A stretch of 64,000 bases of DNA from Desulfosporosinus nitroreducens. Lineage in GTDB: Bacteria > Bacillota > Desulfitobacteriia > Desulfitobacteriales > Desulfitobacteriaceae. Shown here one piece after another: positions 8,379 through 16,374 of this stretch; position 1 is the first letter of the stretch; each line of letters opens with the position of its first letter. The DNA lies in contig NZ_JAMHFY010000003.1 in NCBI RefSeq assembly GCF_023897015.1, positions 124,001 to 188,000 on the forward strand, written 5' to 3'. The translations under genes were made by a program, and so were the position numbers. The notes below the pieces were generated by a model. It worked only from the letters and a program-made list of their open reading frames with translations, was not told the origin of the DNA and ran no database searches.

Positions 8379-9868
8379 AGATACTCTTATTAGAGCACCC
8401 GCGAATTGTCTGCCCGGAACGATGTAATGACATCGCCAATACGCCTCTTTCCTCTTGTCTGCATTCTGGTTATATTGCCGGTATGCTCACAAGTGAAGGG
8501 CATGAGGTCGTAATTGTTGAAGGTTTCCTAGATGGACTGGACTACCAAGAAATAGAGCGCAGGGTAAAAGACATACAACCGGACATACTGGGAGTTCATA
8601 TGGTCTACCATTGGCAGACGGACACGGCCTTGTACGCTTTTCTCAGCAAAGTAAAAGCTGAACGACTCTCCTATATTACAGCATACGGGTATTATCCGAC
8701 CACTGACTTCGAAGACATCTTAAAGCAGTGCCCGGATCTTGATTCAGTCATTCTAGGTGAACCGGAACTGACCTTTGCTAGGTTGGCCAAAGCTTTAACT
8801 GATAAAGATAGTCTGAACAAATTTCCAGGTCTTGCTCAGAGGGATGATTCAGCTACAGTCGTTTCACAACGTCGCGAACTGGTGAGTGATCTGAACGCCC
8901 TCCCATTTCCTGTACGAACGGAAGCCCTTTTTCGTCTGCCGGAAGTAAACCTGCAGGGGAGTAGGGGATGCTATGGGGGATGTACTTTTTGCTATATCAA
9001 CCCTTTTTATGGACAAGGGTCTCAGTGGCGGGGACGAACTCCGGAAAACATTATCGCGGAAATCGATGAGTTAATTGCTGAGCATAAAATTGAGGACTTC
9101 TATTTTACTGATCCCAATTTCTTTGGTCCGGGTGAAAGGGGCCAGCAACGGGCCATGCGCTTGGCCGCTCTTCTTAAATCCAGAAATATTCGCTTCGGCA
9201 TCGAGGCTCGGGTTAATGATATTCATGAAGAAACTATAAGTTCCTTGGTAGAAGCAGGCTTGCGCCATATTCTCATAGGACTGGAGAGTGGTAGTGACAG
9301 TTCGCTAAAACGGATCAATAAGATGACCACGGTCGCTCAGAACGAGAGGGCGATCAAAATCCTCCGTAAATATGGAATTGAGCCTAATATTGGGTTTATC
9401 ATGTTTGAGCCGGATTCATCCTTGGTAGATATCCGAGTCAACTTTGAATTTCTAAAGCGCAATGACCTATTGAATAATCTGGCGATTACGGCGAACATGC
9501 TCTATCATCACCTGATTGTTTTAAAAGGAACGAAGGCGCACCGAGATCTACAAAAGGCTGGGCGTCTGGAGGTCCAAGCATCATCGTATGAAAGCGTAGT
9601 GACTCTTACGGATCCTAAAGTAGCAGTCTTAGCCATGATCATGAGGAGAATTACCAACTTTCTTTTCGACTGTATGGCTGGGATATGGGGTGGCCAGGTT
9701 GCGGAACATGAGAATGCTCAAGAACAATATTCAACTATAAATGGTTTGTTGGCCAATTTATTTGAGTATACTTTGGAGACTTTAGAGGCTGGGGGACAGT
9801 TTACGGAGGAAAAGGTAGAGAGTTTGGTTAAGAGGACTGAGAAAGAAATAGCTGGGATTTTGGCATGA
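8375..9868 (+). CDS. bzaE: BzaE-like radical SAM, B12-binding-type enzyme
   Basis: Radical SAM protein of 497 residues. Residues 1-140 look like a B12-binding-type domain and are followed by CYGGCTFC (Cys199, Cys203, Cys206), the CX3CX2C motif. Further radical SAM blocks include FTDPNFF and GLESGSD. In the known pathway BzaE completes 5,6-dimethylbenzimidazole from the methoxy-methyl intermediate. It starts at 8375 inside the stop of the preceding gene (ATGA overlap). It is the last gene of the operon here. No cobT lies in the cluster, although cobT is part of some described bza operons. No clear terminator follows directly; the next recognisable sequence is a truncated gene on the other strand. 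Confidence 0.8.
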   Translation: MKILLLEHPRIVCPERCNDIANTPLSSCLHSGYIAGMLTSEGHEVVIVEGFLDGLDYQEIERRVKDIQPDILGVHMVYHWQTDTALYAFLSKVKAERLSYITAYGYYPTTDFEDILKQCPDLDSVILGEPELTFARLAKALTDKDSLNKFPGLAQRDDSATVVSQRRELVSDLNALPFPVRTEALFRLPEVNLQGSRGCYGGCTFCYINPFYGQGSQWRGRTPENIIAEIDELIAEHKIEDFYFTDPNFFGPGERGQQRAMRLAALLKSRNIRFGIEARVNDIHEETISSLVEAGLRHILIGLESGSDSSLKRINKMTTVAQNERAIKILRKYGIEPNIGFIMFEPDSSLVDIRVNFEFLKRNDLLNNLAITANMLYHHLIVLKGTKAHRDLQKAGRLEVQASSYESVVTLTDPKVAVLAMIMRRITNFLFDCMAGIWGGQVAEHENAQEQYSTINGLLANLFEYTLETLEAGGQFTEEKVESLVKRTEKEIAGILA

Positions 9869-9904
9869 ATGTTATCGCTAGGAGCGGGGGGCTGCCCTGA
9901 ACAT

Positions 9905-10531
9905 TTAACGTAGCAATGGCCAGAACAGGTAAAATTGTTCTTCTACAGCCAAAGACCACAGATGGCCCAATGGGGAAGGTGGGCCGAAGCTGGCAAAGTA
10001 GGAGACATGGTGAAATATGAACCACCAGTTGCTCACATAGAACACCGCTGCCAGTGCATCCTCCCAAAGGGATGTCAACTGGGCAGGGCTAAATAGCGCA
10101 GTCCAAGCCATTACTCCTGCCATCATGAAAAATAAGGCGGGCAACAGCCGTCGAGCTCGCCGCAGCCAGAAGTCTTTTAGATCCATGCGTCTGGAAAGAC
10201 TCCATTGCACAACCAGAAGATCTGTAATGAGGTAACCGGACAACACAAAGAACAAACATACACCTAAGAGTCCTCCAGGAGCCCAGCTAGAGTTGAGGTG
10301 GTAAGCAATCACCGCGAATACGGCCATGGCTCGCAGCCCATCTAATTCTGGCATGTAGCGACGAGGTTTTGGCCGATTATGCTCGTATTGCCCATGAGCC
10401 TGGGCCACTTCAGGAACAGACATTTGTCGATTTTTAATTCGTTGGTTTCTTTGGTATGCTCTATCAGTACGGCTCACATCATTCCACTCTCCAACCCTAC
10501 ATAAACTTCTAATCCTCCATTCTCCATGCAC
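9905..10531 (-). pseudogene. Truncated acyltransferase-3 (OatA-like) fragment
   Basis: The protein reads as the N-terminal third of an acyltransferase-3/OatA membrane enzyme: PELDGLRAMAVFAVIAYH, FFVLSGYLITDLL, the FWLRRARRLLP block and VEEQFYLFWPLL. It then stops after 208 codons, where family members continue for several more membrane segments. The first 60 residues are not typical, so the true start may be a later codon. Such enzymes O-acetylate cell-wall or exopolysaccharide. The missing C-terminal region makes function unlikely. I read it as a remnant left by deletion next to the end of the bza operon. Confidence 0.75.
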
Positions 10532-10801
10532 TTAGCCGCAGAAGAATAATGGAGGTTCTTTTCTTACGATACCAAGTTTCTTGGTTTAGTGCTTTACAAA
10601 ATACTTAAGAATGCTTACGAAAAAGTTACACGTAAAAAGAAACTCAAATATAAGGACATAAGGAAACCCTCATGTCGAAATACGAGGGTAGAATAGATAT
10701 TCTAACAAATTATAAATAGCTCTTGTAGCGCAAGATTTATGCTCAAATAGCTATCTTTACCATTTTGTCGTTTGGGGCGAAATGGATTTTAAATTGTTTA
10801 G
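10532..10801. other. Non-coding stretch with small stem-loops
   Basis: No convincing gene is seen. Two short hairpins stand out: ACCCTC/GAGGGT at 10666-10689 and CCATTTTGTC/GGGGCGAAATGG at 10760-10784. They match no RNA family that I recognise. With gene fragments on both sides, decayed sequence is the simplest reading. Confidence 0.4.
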
Positions 10802-10978
10802 GTTGTCTCAAATTTCAAAGCGATTCCTAATAAAGATGCTTTGATTCTCGTTCACTGTGCAGTTGGAGCACGTGCTAAAGTTGCTCAGGCACATCTTAAG
10901 TCAGAAGGGTACACTAATGTCCTAGCGCTTGACAATAAGGTTATGATTGACAAAGACGGCAACGTTAAATACGAGTAA
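10802..10978 (+). pseudogene. Rhodanese-like domain fragment
   Basis: The frame opens directly after an in-frame TAG and encodes 58 residues matching the C-terminal half of a rhodanese domain. The active-site loop HCAVGARA contains the catalytic Cys, followed by KVAQAHLKSEGYTNV and a terminal stretch ending at TAA. No start codon or ribosome binding site is present and the N-terminal half of the domain is missing. This is a 5'-truncated remnant. Intact relatives transfer sulfane sulfur, often as secreted single-domain proteins. Confidence 0.75.
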
Positions 10979-10985
10979 ACTAGAA

Positions 10986-11022
10986 GTAAAGGGCCACCGT
11001 AAAATTTGCGGTGACCCTTTAC
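10986..11022 (+). terminator. Hairpin after the rhodanese fragment
   Basis: Arms GTAAAGGGCCACCG and CGGTGACCCTTTAC, with one mismatch, enclose an A/T-rich loop. A weak T-rich stretch follows. It is probably the original terminator of the now truncated rhodanese gene. Confidence 0.6.
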
Positions 11023-11028
11023 TTTATT

Positions 11029-11134
11029 CATCAATTCCGAGATTCCCACTTCTTCAAGTGGCTGTTCCTTATTCTACTTCGGTCGGGGTAGACTCCCCCA
11101 CAGAAGTCTCGATGTTCAGCTTTAGCTGAACGAG
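11029..11134. repeat. IS200/IS605-like end remnant, copy 1
   Basis: Two short hairpins, CCCACTT-cttc-AAGTGG near 11046 and TTCAGC-ttta-GCTGAA near 11117, mark left and right ends. The same flanks (TCAATTCCGAGA at left, GCTGAACGAGTTCACT at right) recur at 54774-55086. Subterminal hairpins without terminal inverted repeats or target duplication are typical of the IS200/IS605 group. No transposase or TnpB lies between the ends, so this is a non-autonomous or deleted copy. Its right end touches the stop codon of the neighbouring gene. Confidence 0.65.
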
Positions 11135-11135
11135 T

Positions 11136-11612
11136 TCACTTGATGGTATTCTTATCGTTACCTTCTATATAATTATTTAATTTGTAAAAACCCAATGTGG
11201 CAATTGTAAACCAACCAATAAAAGAAATTAGAGGTAATAGAATTCTGCTATAGGATTTAAATATGCCCAAATCAATAACCAAATTGGCATATAATATAGC
11301 AAACATGATTCCGACACTTGCGTATAAATAAGCTAATGGCTTTTTAGAGGGTAAAAAATAGAAATATAATATGAAGAATATCGCCCATGAAACATTAGAA
11401 AATAAAGGTATACCCATAAAACCTAAAGGTCCGTAATTAATCCATCCGTATAAACCTGTGACTTTTCCAAGAATAAGCATAAGAACATCCATTATTCCAC
11501 CGAAAATAATTCCATAAATAGCCAAACGCTGGATTTCTTTTTTCGGTACAGTTGCTATTAGAATCAAGGCAAAGATTGTTGTATAGATTAGATATATAAA
11601 GTACTTTGGCAT
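11136..11612 (-). CDS. Small integral membrane protein (CBO0543-like)
   Basis: 158 residues with about five hydrophobic segments, a short Lys-rich first loop and a charged C-terminus. The pattern resembles the CBO0543 family of clostridial and Bacillus membrane proteins of unknown role; this match is by memory and only moderately certain. The ribosome binding site AAGGGGAT precedes the ATG on the minus strand. The last codons run into the IS200/IS605-like remnant, so the C-terminus may have been changed by that insertion. No operon partner is visible. Confidence 0.6.
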   Translation of the reverse strand: MPKYFIYLIYTTIFALILIATVPKKEIQRLAIYGIIFGGIMDVLMLILGKVTGLYGWINYGPLGFMGIPLFSNVSWAIFFILYFYFLPSKKPLAYLYASVGIMFAILYANLVIDLGIFKSYSRILLPLISFIGWFTIATLGFYKLNNYIEGNDKNTIK

Positions 11613-11819
11613 TTTTAGCTATCCCCTTATATCTTCAGTTAACTATTTAATAGAGTTTCCACTATTATAGCTTAGTATGCCAGCGGTGGTATTTTGGCTG
11701 GGCTCATTTTTTACTGATAAAACTTTTCTGAAAAGATAGTAGGAATAAAACATGAGCCTGGTCCATTTGACACTAATCGAACGTTTTTATAAGAATTTAA
11801 ATTAATGTTCGATTTTCTA

Positions 11820-11848
11820 TTGACCTTAGTGATACCTTCTTGTAAAAT
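11820..11848 (+). promoter_or_regulatory. Promoter of the purine operon
   Basis: TTGACC and TAAAAT are separated by 17 bases. The guanine aptamer begins about 20 bases downstream, so transcription would start just before the tandem riboswitch. Confidence 0.75.
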
Positions 11849-11868
11849 GAACTTATTAAAATTTCATA

Positions 11869-11942
11869 CGTGTTCATATAACCGCGGAGATATGGTCCGC
11901 AAGTTTCTACCAGGCCGCCGTAAATGGTCTGACTATGAGCGA
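11869..11942 (+). promoter_or_regulatory. Guanine riboswitch aptamer
   Basis: The conserved purine aptamer is present: P1 arms GTTCAT/ATGAGC, the TATAA junction, GATATGG, AGTTTCTACC, a GCCGTAAATGG loop and GACTATG. The base before the closing TATG is C, which by the known xpt/add comparison marks guanine or hypoxanthine rather than adenine. It lies upstream of purE and would lower expression when guanine is plentiful. Confidence 0.92.
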
Positions 11943-12060
11943 AAGTGTACCTAGGGCAAATGTATTTGTATTATTTTCTTAGTCCGAGTGGTACAGGTTT
12001 GATTGCGAAATCAAATCACACCGAAGGGATAAAAGCCCAGGCGGGTAGGTTTCACTCTGT
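11943..12060 (+). promoter_or_regulatory. PRPP riboswitch (ykkC subtype 2b), in tandem with the guanine aptamer
   Basis: The segment carries ykkC-class landmarks: GTGTACCTAGGGC near 11945, TAGTCCGAGTGGTACAGG near 11980-11998, and CACCGAAGGGATAAAAGCCCAG at the 3' side. The ykkC subtype upstream of purine genes senses PRPP. A guanine aptamer directly followed by a PRPP aptamer is a known tandem arrangement in which PRPP permits expression unless guanine is bound. The 3' part overlaps the terminator arm. I assigned the ligand from motif memory and gene context, not from a covariance model. Confidence 0.82.
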
Positions 12061-12096
12061 TTTAATGGGGGTGTAATCTGCCTTGCCTGGTTTTTT
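12037..12096 (+). terminator. Shared terminator of the tandem riboswitch
   Basis: CCAGGCGGGTAG pairs with CTGCCTTGCCTGG across a loop and is followed by six T. The 5' arm lies within the PRPP aptamer, so ligand binding and terminator formation exclude each other. This gives an on-switch for PRPP. Confidence 0.85.
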
Positions 12097-12140
12097 AATA
12101 TTGTTTTTAAGGAAAATGTAAGGGGAGAGGGGCAACTTAA

Positions 12141-12638
12141 ATGAGCCAGATTGGGGTTATTATGGGAAGTGATTCGGATTACAAGGTCATGGAGGAATCC
12201 ATCAAAGTTCTTCGTGAGTTTGAACTTGATTTTGAAGTCAAAATTTCTTCTGCGCATAGGACTTTAGAGAGAACCGTCGACTGGGTAGAAGCTTTTGAAG
12301 CCCAAGGAGGTAAACTAATCATCGCGGCGGCAGGGTTAGCGGCCCATTTGCCGGGGGTTGTAGCAGGGGCAACAACTTTACCTGTGATCGGTGTTCCTCT
12401 AAGCAGTGGCGCCATGGAGGGTATTGATGCCCTTTACTCCATCGTGCAAATGCCCCCGGGAATTCCGGTGGCAACTGTAGGCATTGGTGCGGCACGCAAT
12501 GCAGCCTTGCTTGCGGTACAGGTTCTAGCCGTTGAGGATAAACCCCTGAGTATAAAGGTTAAAAACTATCGAGCTCAGATGATGAAAGATATTGAAGCGA
12601 AGGACGAAGCACTGCAAAAAAGATTAAGTGAAGGTTAA
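12141..12638 (+). CDS. purE: PurE, N5-CAIR mutase or AIR carboxylase
   Basis: Housekeeping PurE, 165 residues, with GSDSDY, the catalytic SSAHRT histidine (residue 39), AAGLAAHLPG and the PVATVGIGAARNAALLA block. It makes carboxyaminoimidazole ribotide in the purine pathway. No purK follows. Either PurK is elsewhere, or this PurE uses AIR and CO2 directly (class II type); the sequence alone does not settle it. First gene of the pur operon after the tandem riboswitch. The ribosome binding site AGGGGAGAGGGGC lies upstream of ATG. The bza-operon paralogue at 3500 looks like a duplicate of this gene. Confidence 0.95.
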   Translation: MSQIGVIMGSDSDYKVMEESIKVLREFELDFEVKISSAHRTLERTVDWVEAFEAQGGKLIIAAAGLAAHLPGVVAGATTLPVIGVPLSSGAMEGIDALYSIVQMPPGIPVATVGIGAARNAALLAVQVLAVEDKPLSIKVKNYRAQMMKDIEAKDEALQKRLSEG

Positions 12639-12652
12639 AGGAGAATGTAAAT

Positions 12653-13948
12653 ATGATTGAACGCTATACCCTTCCTCAAATGGGTGGGATTTGGACAGAC
12701 GAGCATCGCCTCGAACTATGGCTGAAAATTGAAATTGCCGCTTGCGAAGGATGGTCCAAGCTAGGAAAAATTCCGAATGAAGCTGTCGAAGTTATTCGGA
12801 AGAAGGCTTCCTTCTCTTGGGAAAGGGTACAAGCGATTGAAGAAGTGACTCAACATGATGTGTTGGCGTTTTTGACCAATGTAGCAGAAAATGTGGGAGA
12901 TGAAGCAAAACACATTCATCTCGGCCTTACTTCTTCTGATGTCCTTGATACGGCACTCTCCCTGCAATTAGTGGAAGCGTCTGATATTTTGTTGACTAAG
13001 CTAGAGGGACTGGAAGCGGTTCTGAACCGCAGAGCGATTGAACATCGGGACACCTTGATGATGGGACGCACTCATGGAATTCACGCAGAACCAATTACCT
13101 TAGGATTGAAGTTTGCATTGTGGTACGATGAAATTAGACGTCAAAAAAAGCGCCTAGTTTTCGCTCGAGAGGAAATAAGGGTAGGAAAAATTTCCGGTGC
13201 GGTAGGGACGTTTGCCAATGTAGATCCTCGGGTTGAAGCGCATGTATGCCAAGTGCTTGGTTTAGAGCCGGCTTTGATTTCCACCCAAATCCTTCAACGT
13301 GACCGACATGCCTTTTTCATGACAACCCTTGCTGGTATTGCAAGTTCACTTGATAAAATGGCAACTGAACTTCGCAACTTACAACGAACCGATGTTCATG
13401 AGGTGGAAGAAGCCTTTGGAAAAGGGCAGAAAGGTTCCTCTGCGATGCCTCACAAGAAAAACCCGATTACTCCTGAACGTATCTGCGGCATGGCCAGGGT
13501 TATTCGTGCCAATGCTCAAGTAGCACTAGAAAACGTTGCCTTATGGCATGAGAGAGATATATCACATTCTTCTGCGGAACGGATGATCTTACCGGATAGC
13601 ACAATTGCTTTAGACTATATGCTTCATAAGATGACACAGCTTATAGATCGGCTCGAAGTATTCCCAGAACAAATGAAGTTGAATATCGACAAAGGATTTG
13701 GCTTGATTTTTTCTCAACGAGTTATGTTAGCCTTGGTTGATAAGGGTGTCAGTCGGGAGATGGCATACTCCTTGGTTCAACGCAATGCTATGGAAGCTTG
13801 GAATACTAAAGAGCAATTTCAGCACTTAATTAGCAGAGACCTAGGTATTCGAAATTATTTAGATGAAAAAGAAATAAGCGACCTGTTTGATTATGCTTAT
13901 CATACAAAGCATGTAGCAGACATTTTTCAACGTTTAGAACTTGTCTAG
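12653..13948 (+). CDS. purB: Adenylosuccinate lyase
   Basis: 431 residues, the usual length. It cleaves SAICAR to AICAR and adenylosuccinate to AMP, both with loss of fumarate. Family signatures are visible: LTSSDVLDTA, the MGRTHGIHAEP region with the catalytic His, and the superfamily motif GSSAMPHKKNP near residue 265. The fold is a homotetrameric fumarase/aspartase type. It follows purE by 14 bases with AAAGGAG before ATG. A 112-base gap with an inverted repeat separates it from purC. Confidence 0.96.
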   Translation: MIERYTLPQMGGIWTDEHRLELWLKIEIAACEGWSKLGKIPNEAVEVIRKKASFSWERVQAIEEVTQHDVLAFLTNVAENVGDEAKHIHLGLTSSDVLDTALSLQLVEASDILLTKLEGLEAVLNRRAIEHRDTLMMGRTHGIHAEPITLGLKFALWYDEIRRQKKRLVFAREEIRVGKISGAVGTFANVDPRVEAHVCQVLGLEPALISTQILQRDRHAFFMTTLAGIASSLDKMATELRNLQRTDVHEVEEAFGKGQKGSSAMPHKKNPITPERICGMARVIRANAQVALENVALWHERDISHSSAERMILPDSTIALDYMLHKMTQLIDRLEVFPEQMKLNIDKGFGLIFSQRVMLALVDKGVSREMAYSLVQRNAMEAWNTKEQFQHLISRDLGIRNYLDEKEISDLFDYAYHTKHVADIFQRLELV

Positions 13949-13960
13949 GTGAATAAAAGC

Positions 13961-13988
13961 AGTTGAACGGAAGTGAACTCGTTCAACT
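13961..13988. repeat. Inverted repeat between purB and purC
   Basis: AGTTGAACG and CGTTCAACT form a perfect 9-base stem around a 10-base loop. No T run follows, so it is not a typical terminator; it may stabilise mRNA or slow polymerase. Fifteen bases (minus strand TGAACGAGTTCACTT) match the right end of the IS200/IS605-like remnant at 11120-11136, which may be chance or a trace of an old insertion. Confidence 0.5.
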
Positions 13989-14060
13989 AAAGATGAAATG
14001 TTTAAATACTTGCAACAGATACTTGGCATACTTCACCAAATATGAAAGGGGTTATACTTA

Positions 14061-14774
14061 ATGGAAAAGTTAGAATTACGATACGAGGGAAAAGCTAAGA
14101 GAGTGTATGACACTGATCAAAATGAATATTTCTGGGTAGCCTATAAAGATGATGCCACTGCCTTCAACGGGGAGAAAAAAGGACAAATCGTGGATAAGGG
14201 ATTGGTCAATAACCAGTTATCAGCACTGTTCTTTGAGGAAATTGAAAAAGCGGGTATTCCAACCCATTATGTTAAATTGTTAAGCGATCGGGATATGCTT
14301 GTACATCGTTTAGAAATGATTCCACTTGAAGTTGTTGTGCGCAACATCGTGGCCGGAAGTCTGTCAAAGCGTCTCGGAGTAGAGGAAGGTTTTGTACTTT
14401 CACGCCCGGTTGTAGAATTATATTATAAAGATGATGCGTTGGGAGACCCGATGGTTAATGAATCTCACGTCGAGGCGATGGGCTGGGCGAGTATGGATGT
14501 TGCGCGAGAAATTCAAGCCATGGGCTTAAAAGTCAACTCGATTTTACAGTCTATCTTAGTAAAAGCGGGTATCGAATTGATCGACTTTAAACTGGAATTC
14601 GGAGTGCGTGATGGAAAAGTTTATCTTGGTGATGAGATTTCTCCAGACACTTGCCGTTATTGGGATATTGAAACACGCGAAAAGCTGGACAAGGATCGCT
14701 TCCGACGTGATTTGGGAAAAGTCGAAGAAGCGTATCAAGAAGTCTATCGCAGGGTCAAGGCGGTCCTTGCATAG
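14061..14774 (+). CDS. purC: SAICAR synthetase
   Basis: 237 residues, typical for bacterial PurC. It joins CAIR and aspartate with ATP. Visible motifs are YEGKAKRVY at the N-terminus (phosphate loop), [29 protein letters not shown] and the closing RVKAVL region. ATG at 14061 follows AAAGGGG. In Bacillus and many Clostridia, purSQL come after purC; here a 153-base spacer leads straight to purF. Confidence 0.96.
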   Translation: MEKLELRYEGKAKRVYDTDQNEYFWVAYKDDATAFNGEKKGQIVDKGLVNNQLSALFFEEIEKAGIPTHYVKLLSDRDMLVHRLEMIPLEVVVRNIVAGSLSKRLGVEEGFVLSRPVVELYYKDDALGDPMVNESHVEAMGWASMDVAREIQAMGLKVNSILQSILVKAGIELIDFKLEFGVRDGKVYLGDEISPDTCRYWDIETREKLDKDRFRRDLGKVEEAYQEVYRRVKAVLA

Positions 14775-14846
14775 ACCCTTAAGCAAGCATGCTATGGCAA
14801 GTAAGCTTAGGAGTGAGAATAGTATTCAATCATCTCTTAAAATGAC

Positions 14847-14893
14847 GCGGTGAAGTACTGATATCTTTATATGATCTAGACGTACTTCGCCGC
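14847..14893. repeat. Inverted repeat between purC and purF
   Basis: GCGGTGAAGTAC and GTACTTCGCCGC pair over 12 positions with one mismatch, around a 23-base A/T-rich loop, 35 bases before purF. There is no T run. It occupies the place where purSQL sit in related operons and could be a processing site or a mark of past rearrangement. Confidence 0.5.
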
Positions 14894-14927
14894 AAGCGCG
14901 GAACTAAGGGGGAGAGAGGGGCGGAAA

Positions 14928-16346
14928 ATGTTCGAATTTGGAGAGGACAAACCGAAAGAGGAATGTGGAGTCTTTGGTATTTATGCTCCCGATCAAGAGG
15001 TTGCCCGTCTTACTTACTACGGGCTTTATGCTTTACAGCACCGTGGTCAAGAAAGCGCTGGAATCGCAGTTTCGAATGGCTTGAGCATCAATGTGCATAA
15101 AGGAATGGGTTTAGTGTCGGAAGTTTTTTCTGACAGCATAGTGGAAGGCTTGAAAGGGAAAATGGCCATCGGTCATGTGCGATATTCCACGACGGGATCA
15201 AGTCTGCTGGCAAATGCTCAGCCTTTAGTGGTACACTATCAAAAAGGTATGATGGCTTTAGCACATAATGGGAATTTGACAAACGCATCAGATCTTCGAG
15301 AAGAACTAGGAAAAAACGGTGCGGTTTTCCAAACGACGGTTGACAGTGAAGTGATTATTAACCTTATAACTCGGTATCGCCGAGAATCATTAGAAGACGC
15401 GCTAGTTAAGACCATGATGGATCTGCGCGGGGCATATGCCTTGGTTATCTTAGCGGAGGATAAGCTTTTTGGAATCAGGGATCCCCTTGGCGTTCGCCCT
15501 TTATGTATTGGGAAGCTAGGGAGTTGGTATTGTCTAGCTTCGGAAAGTTGTGCCCTTGATACTATTGGCGCAGAGTTTGTAAGAGATGTAGAACCTGGTG
15601 AAATTGTTGTAATTGACAAAGAAGGATTACACTCACGTCGGGGGTTGAACAAAACTAAGCGGGCGTGCTGTGCTTTTGAATATATCTATTTCGCTCGACC
15701 AGACAGTACGATGGATCAGTTAAATATAGCTGAGAGCCGACGGCAGATGGGTATAGAACTGGCCCATGAATGTCCGATTGAAGCAGATCTTGTAATTGCA
15801 GTTCCAGATTCCGGAACTGCTTCGGCCTTAGGGTATGCGACGGCATTGGGAATACCGTTTGGAGAAGGACTTATTAAAAATCGTTATGTGGGCAGAACCT
15901 TTATTCAACCGACTCAGGCAATGAGAGAAGTTGCAGTTCGTCTTAAACTTAATGCTAATGCGAGCGTTCTGAAAGATAAACGTGTCGTGATGATCGATGA
16001 TTCTATCGTCCGAGGAACGACTAGTTCTAAGCTTGTGGAAATGGTCAAGAAGGCGGGAGCTAAAGAAGTACATTTTTTAATCAGTTCTCCTCCAGTGGCC
16101 TACCCGTGTTTCTATGGAATTGACACTGCAGAACGGGAAAAGCTCATTGCCAATCAATTGGATGTCGATGGAATTCGACAGTATGTTGGGGCAGATTCAT
16201 TGCACTATATTTCTGAGGAGGGCTTGCTTCGCGCACTGGGGACAGAGGCTGTTTGCCTGGCTTGCTTTAATGGAGCGTATCCTATTCCAGTTTCGAGTTT
16301 AAACCGAGGTAAGAGCAATTTTGAATCTCATAATTCTTGTGGATGA
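14928..16346 (+). CDS. purF: Amidophosphoribosyltransferase
   Basis: 472 residues. It makes 5-phosphoribosylamine from PRPP and glutamine. Cys13 is the N-terminal nucleophile exposed after removal of a short propeptide. HVRYST keeps the glutamine-binding Arg85. AHNGNLTN holds the oxyanion residues. YVGRTFI and [12 protein letters not shown] form the PRPP loop and motif. Cysteines near residue 249, YPCFYG and CLAC fit the Bacillus-type 4Fe-4S cluster. ATG follows GGGGGAGAGAGGGGCGG. The gene end overlaps the upstream region of purM. This is the intact partner of the altered paralogue at 4030. Confidence 0.96.
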   Translation: MFEFGEDKPKEECGVFGIYAPDQEVARLTYYGLYALQHRGQESAGIAVSNGLSINVHKGMGLVSEVFSDSIVEGLKGKMAIGHVRYSTTGSSLLANAQPLVVHYQKGMMALAHNGNLTNASDLREELGKNGAVFQTTVDSEVIINLITRYRRESLEDALVKTMMDLRGAYALVILAEDKLFGIRDPLGVRPLCIGKLGSWYCLASESCALDTIGAEFVRDVEPGEIVVIDKEGLHSRRGLNKTKRACCAFEYIYFARPDSTMDQLNIAESRRQMGIELAHECPIEADLVIAVPDSGTASALGYATALGIPFGEGLIKNRYVGRTFIQPTQAMREVAVRLKLNANASVLKDKRVVMIDDSIVRGTTSSKLVEMVKKAGAKEVHFLISSPPVAYPCFYGIDTAEREKLIANQLDVDGIRQYVGADSLHYISEEGLLRALGTEAVCLACFNGAYPIPVSSLNRGKSNFESHNSCG

Positions 16347-16374
16347 GCTTAATATACGGAAGGAGGAAGTATTG

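Noticed and set aside
10666-10689. Possible small RNA or tRNA-like hairpin
   Set aside because: Only a 6-base stem is present, with no tRNA arms or known family features.
12028-12060. Glycine or ZTP riboswitch in the pur leader
   Set aside because: CACCGAAGGG superficially recalls the glycine aptamer, but the upstream ACCTAGGGC and TCCGAGTGG motifs fit the ykkC/PRPP class, and ZTP landmarks are absent.
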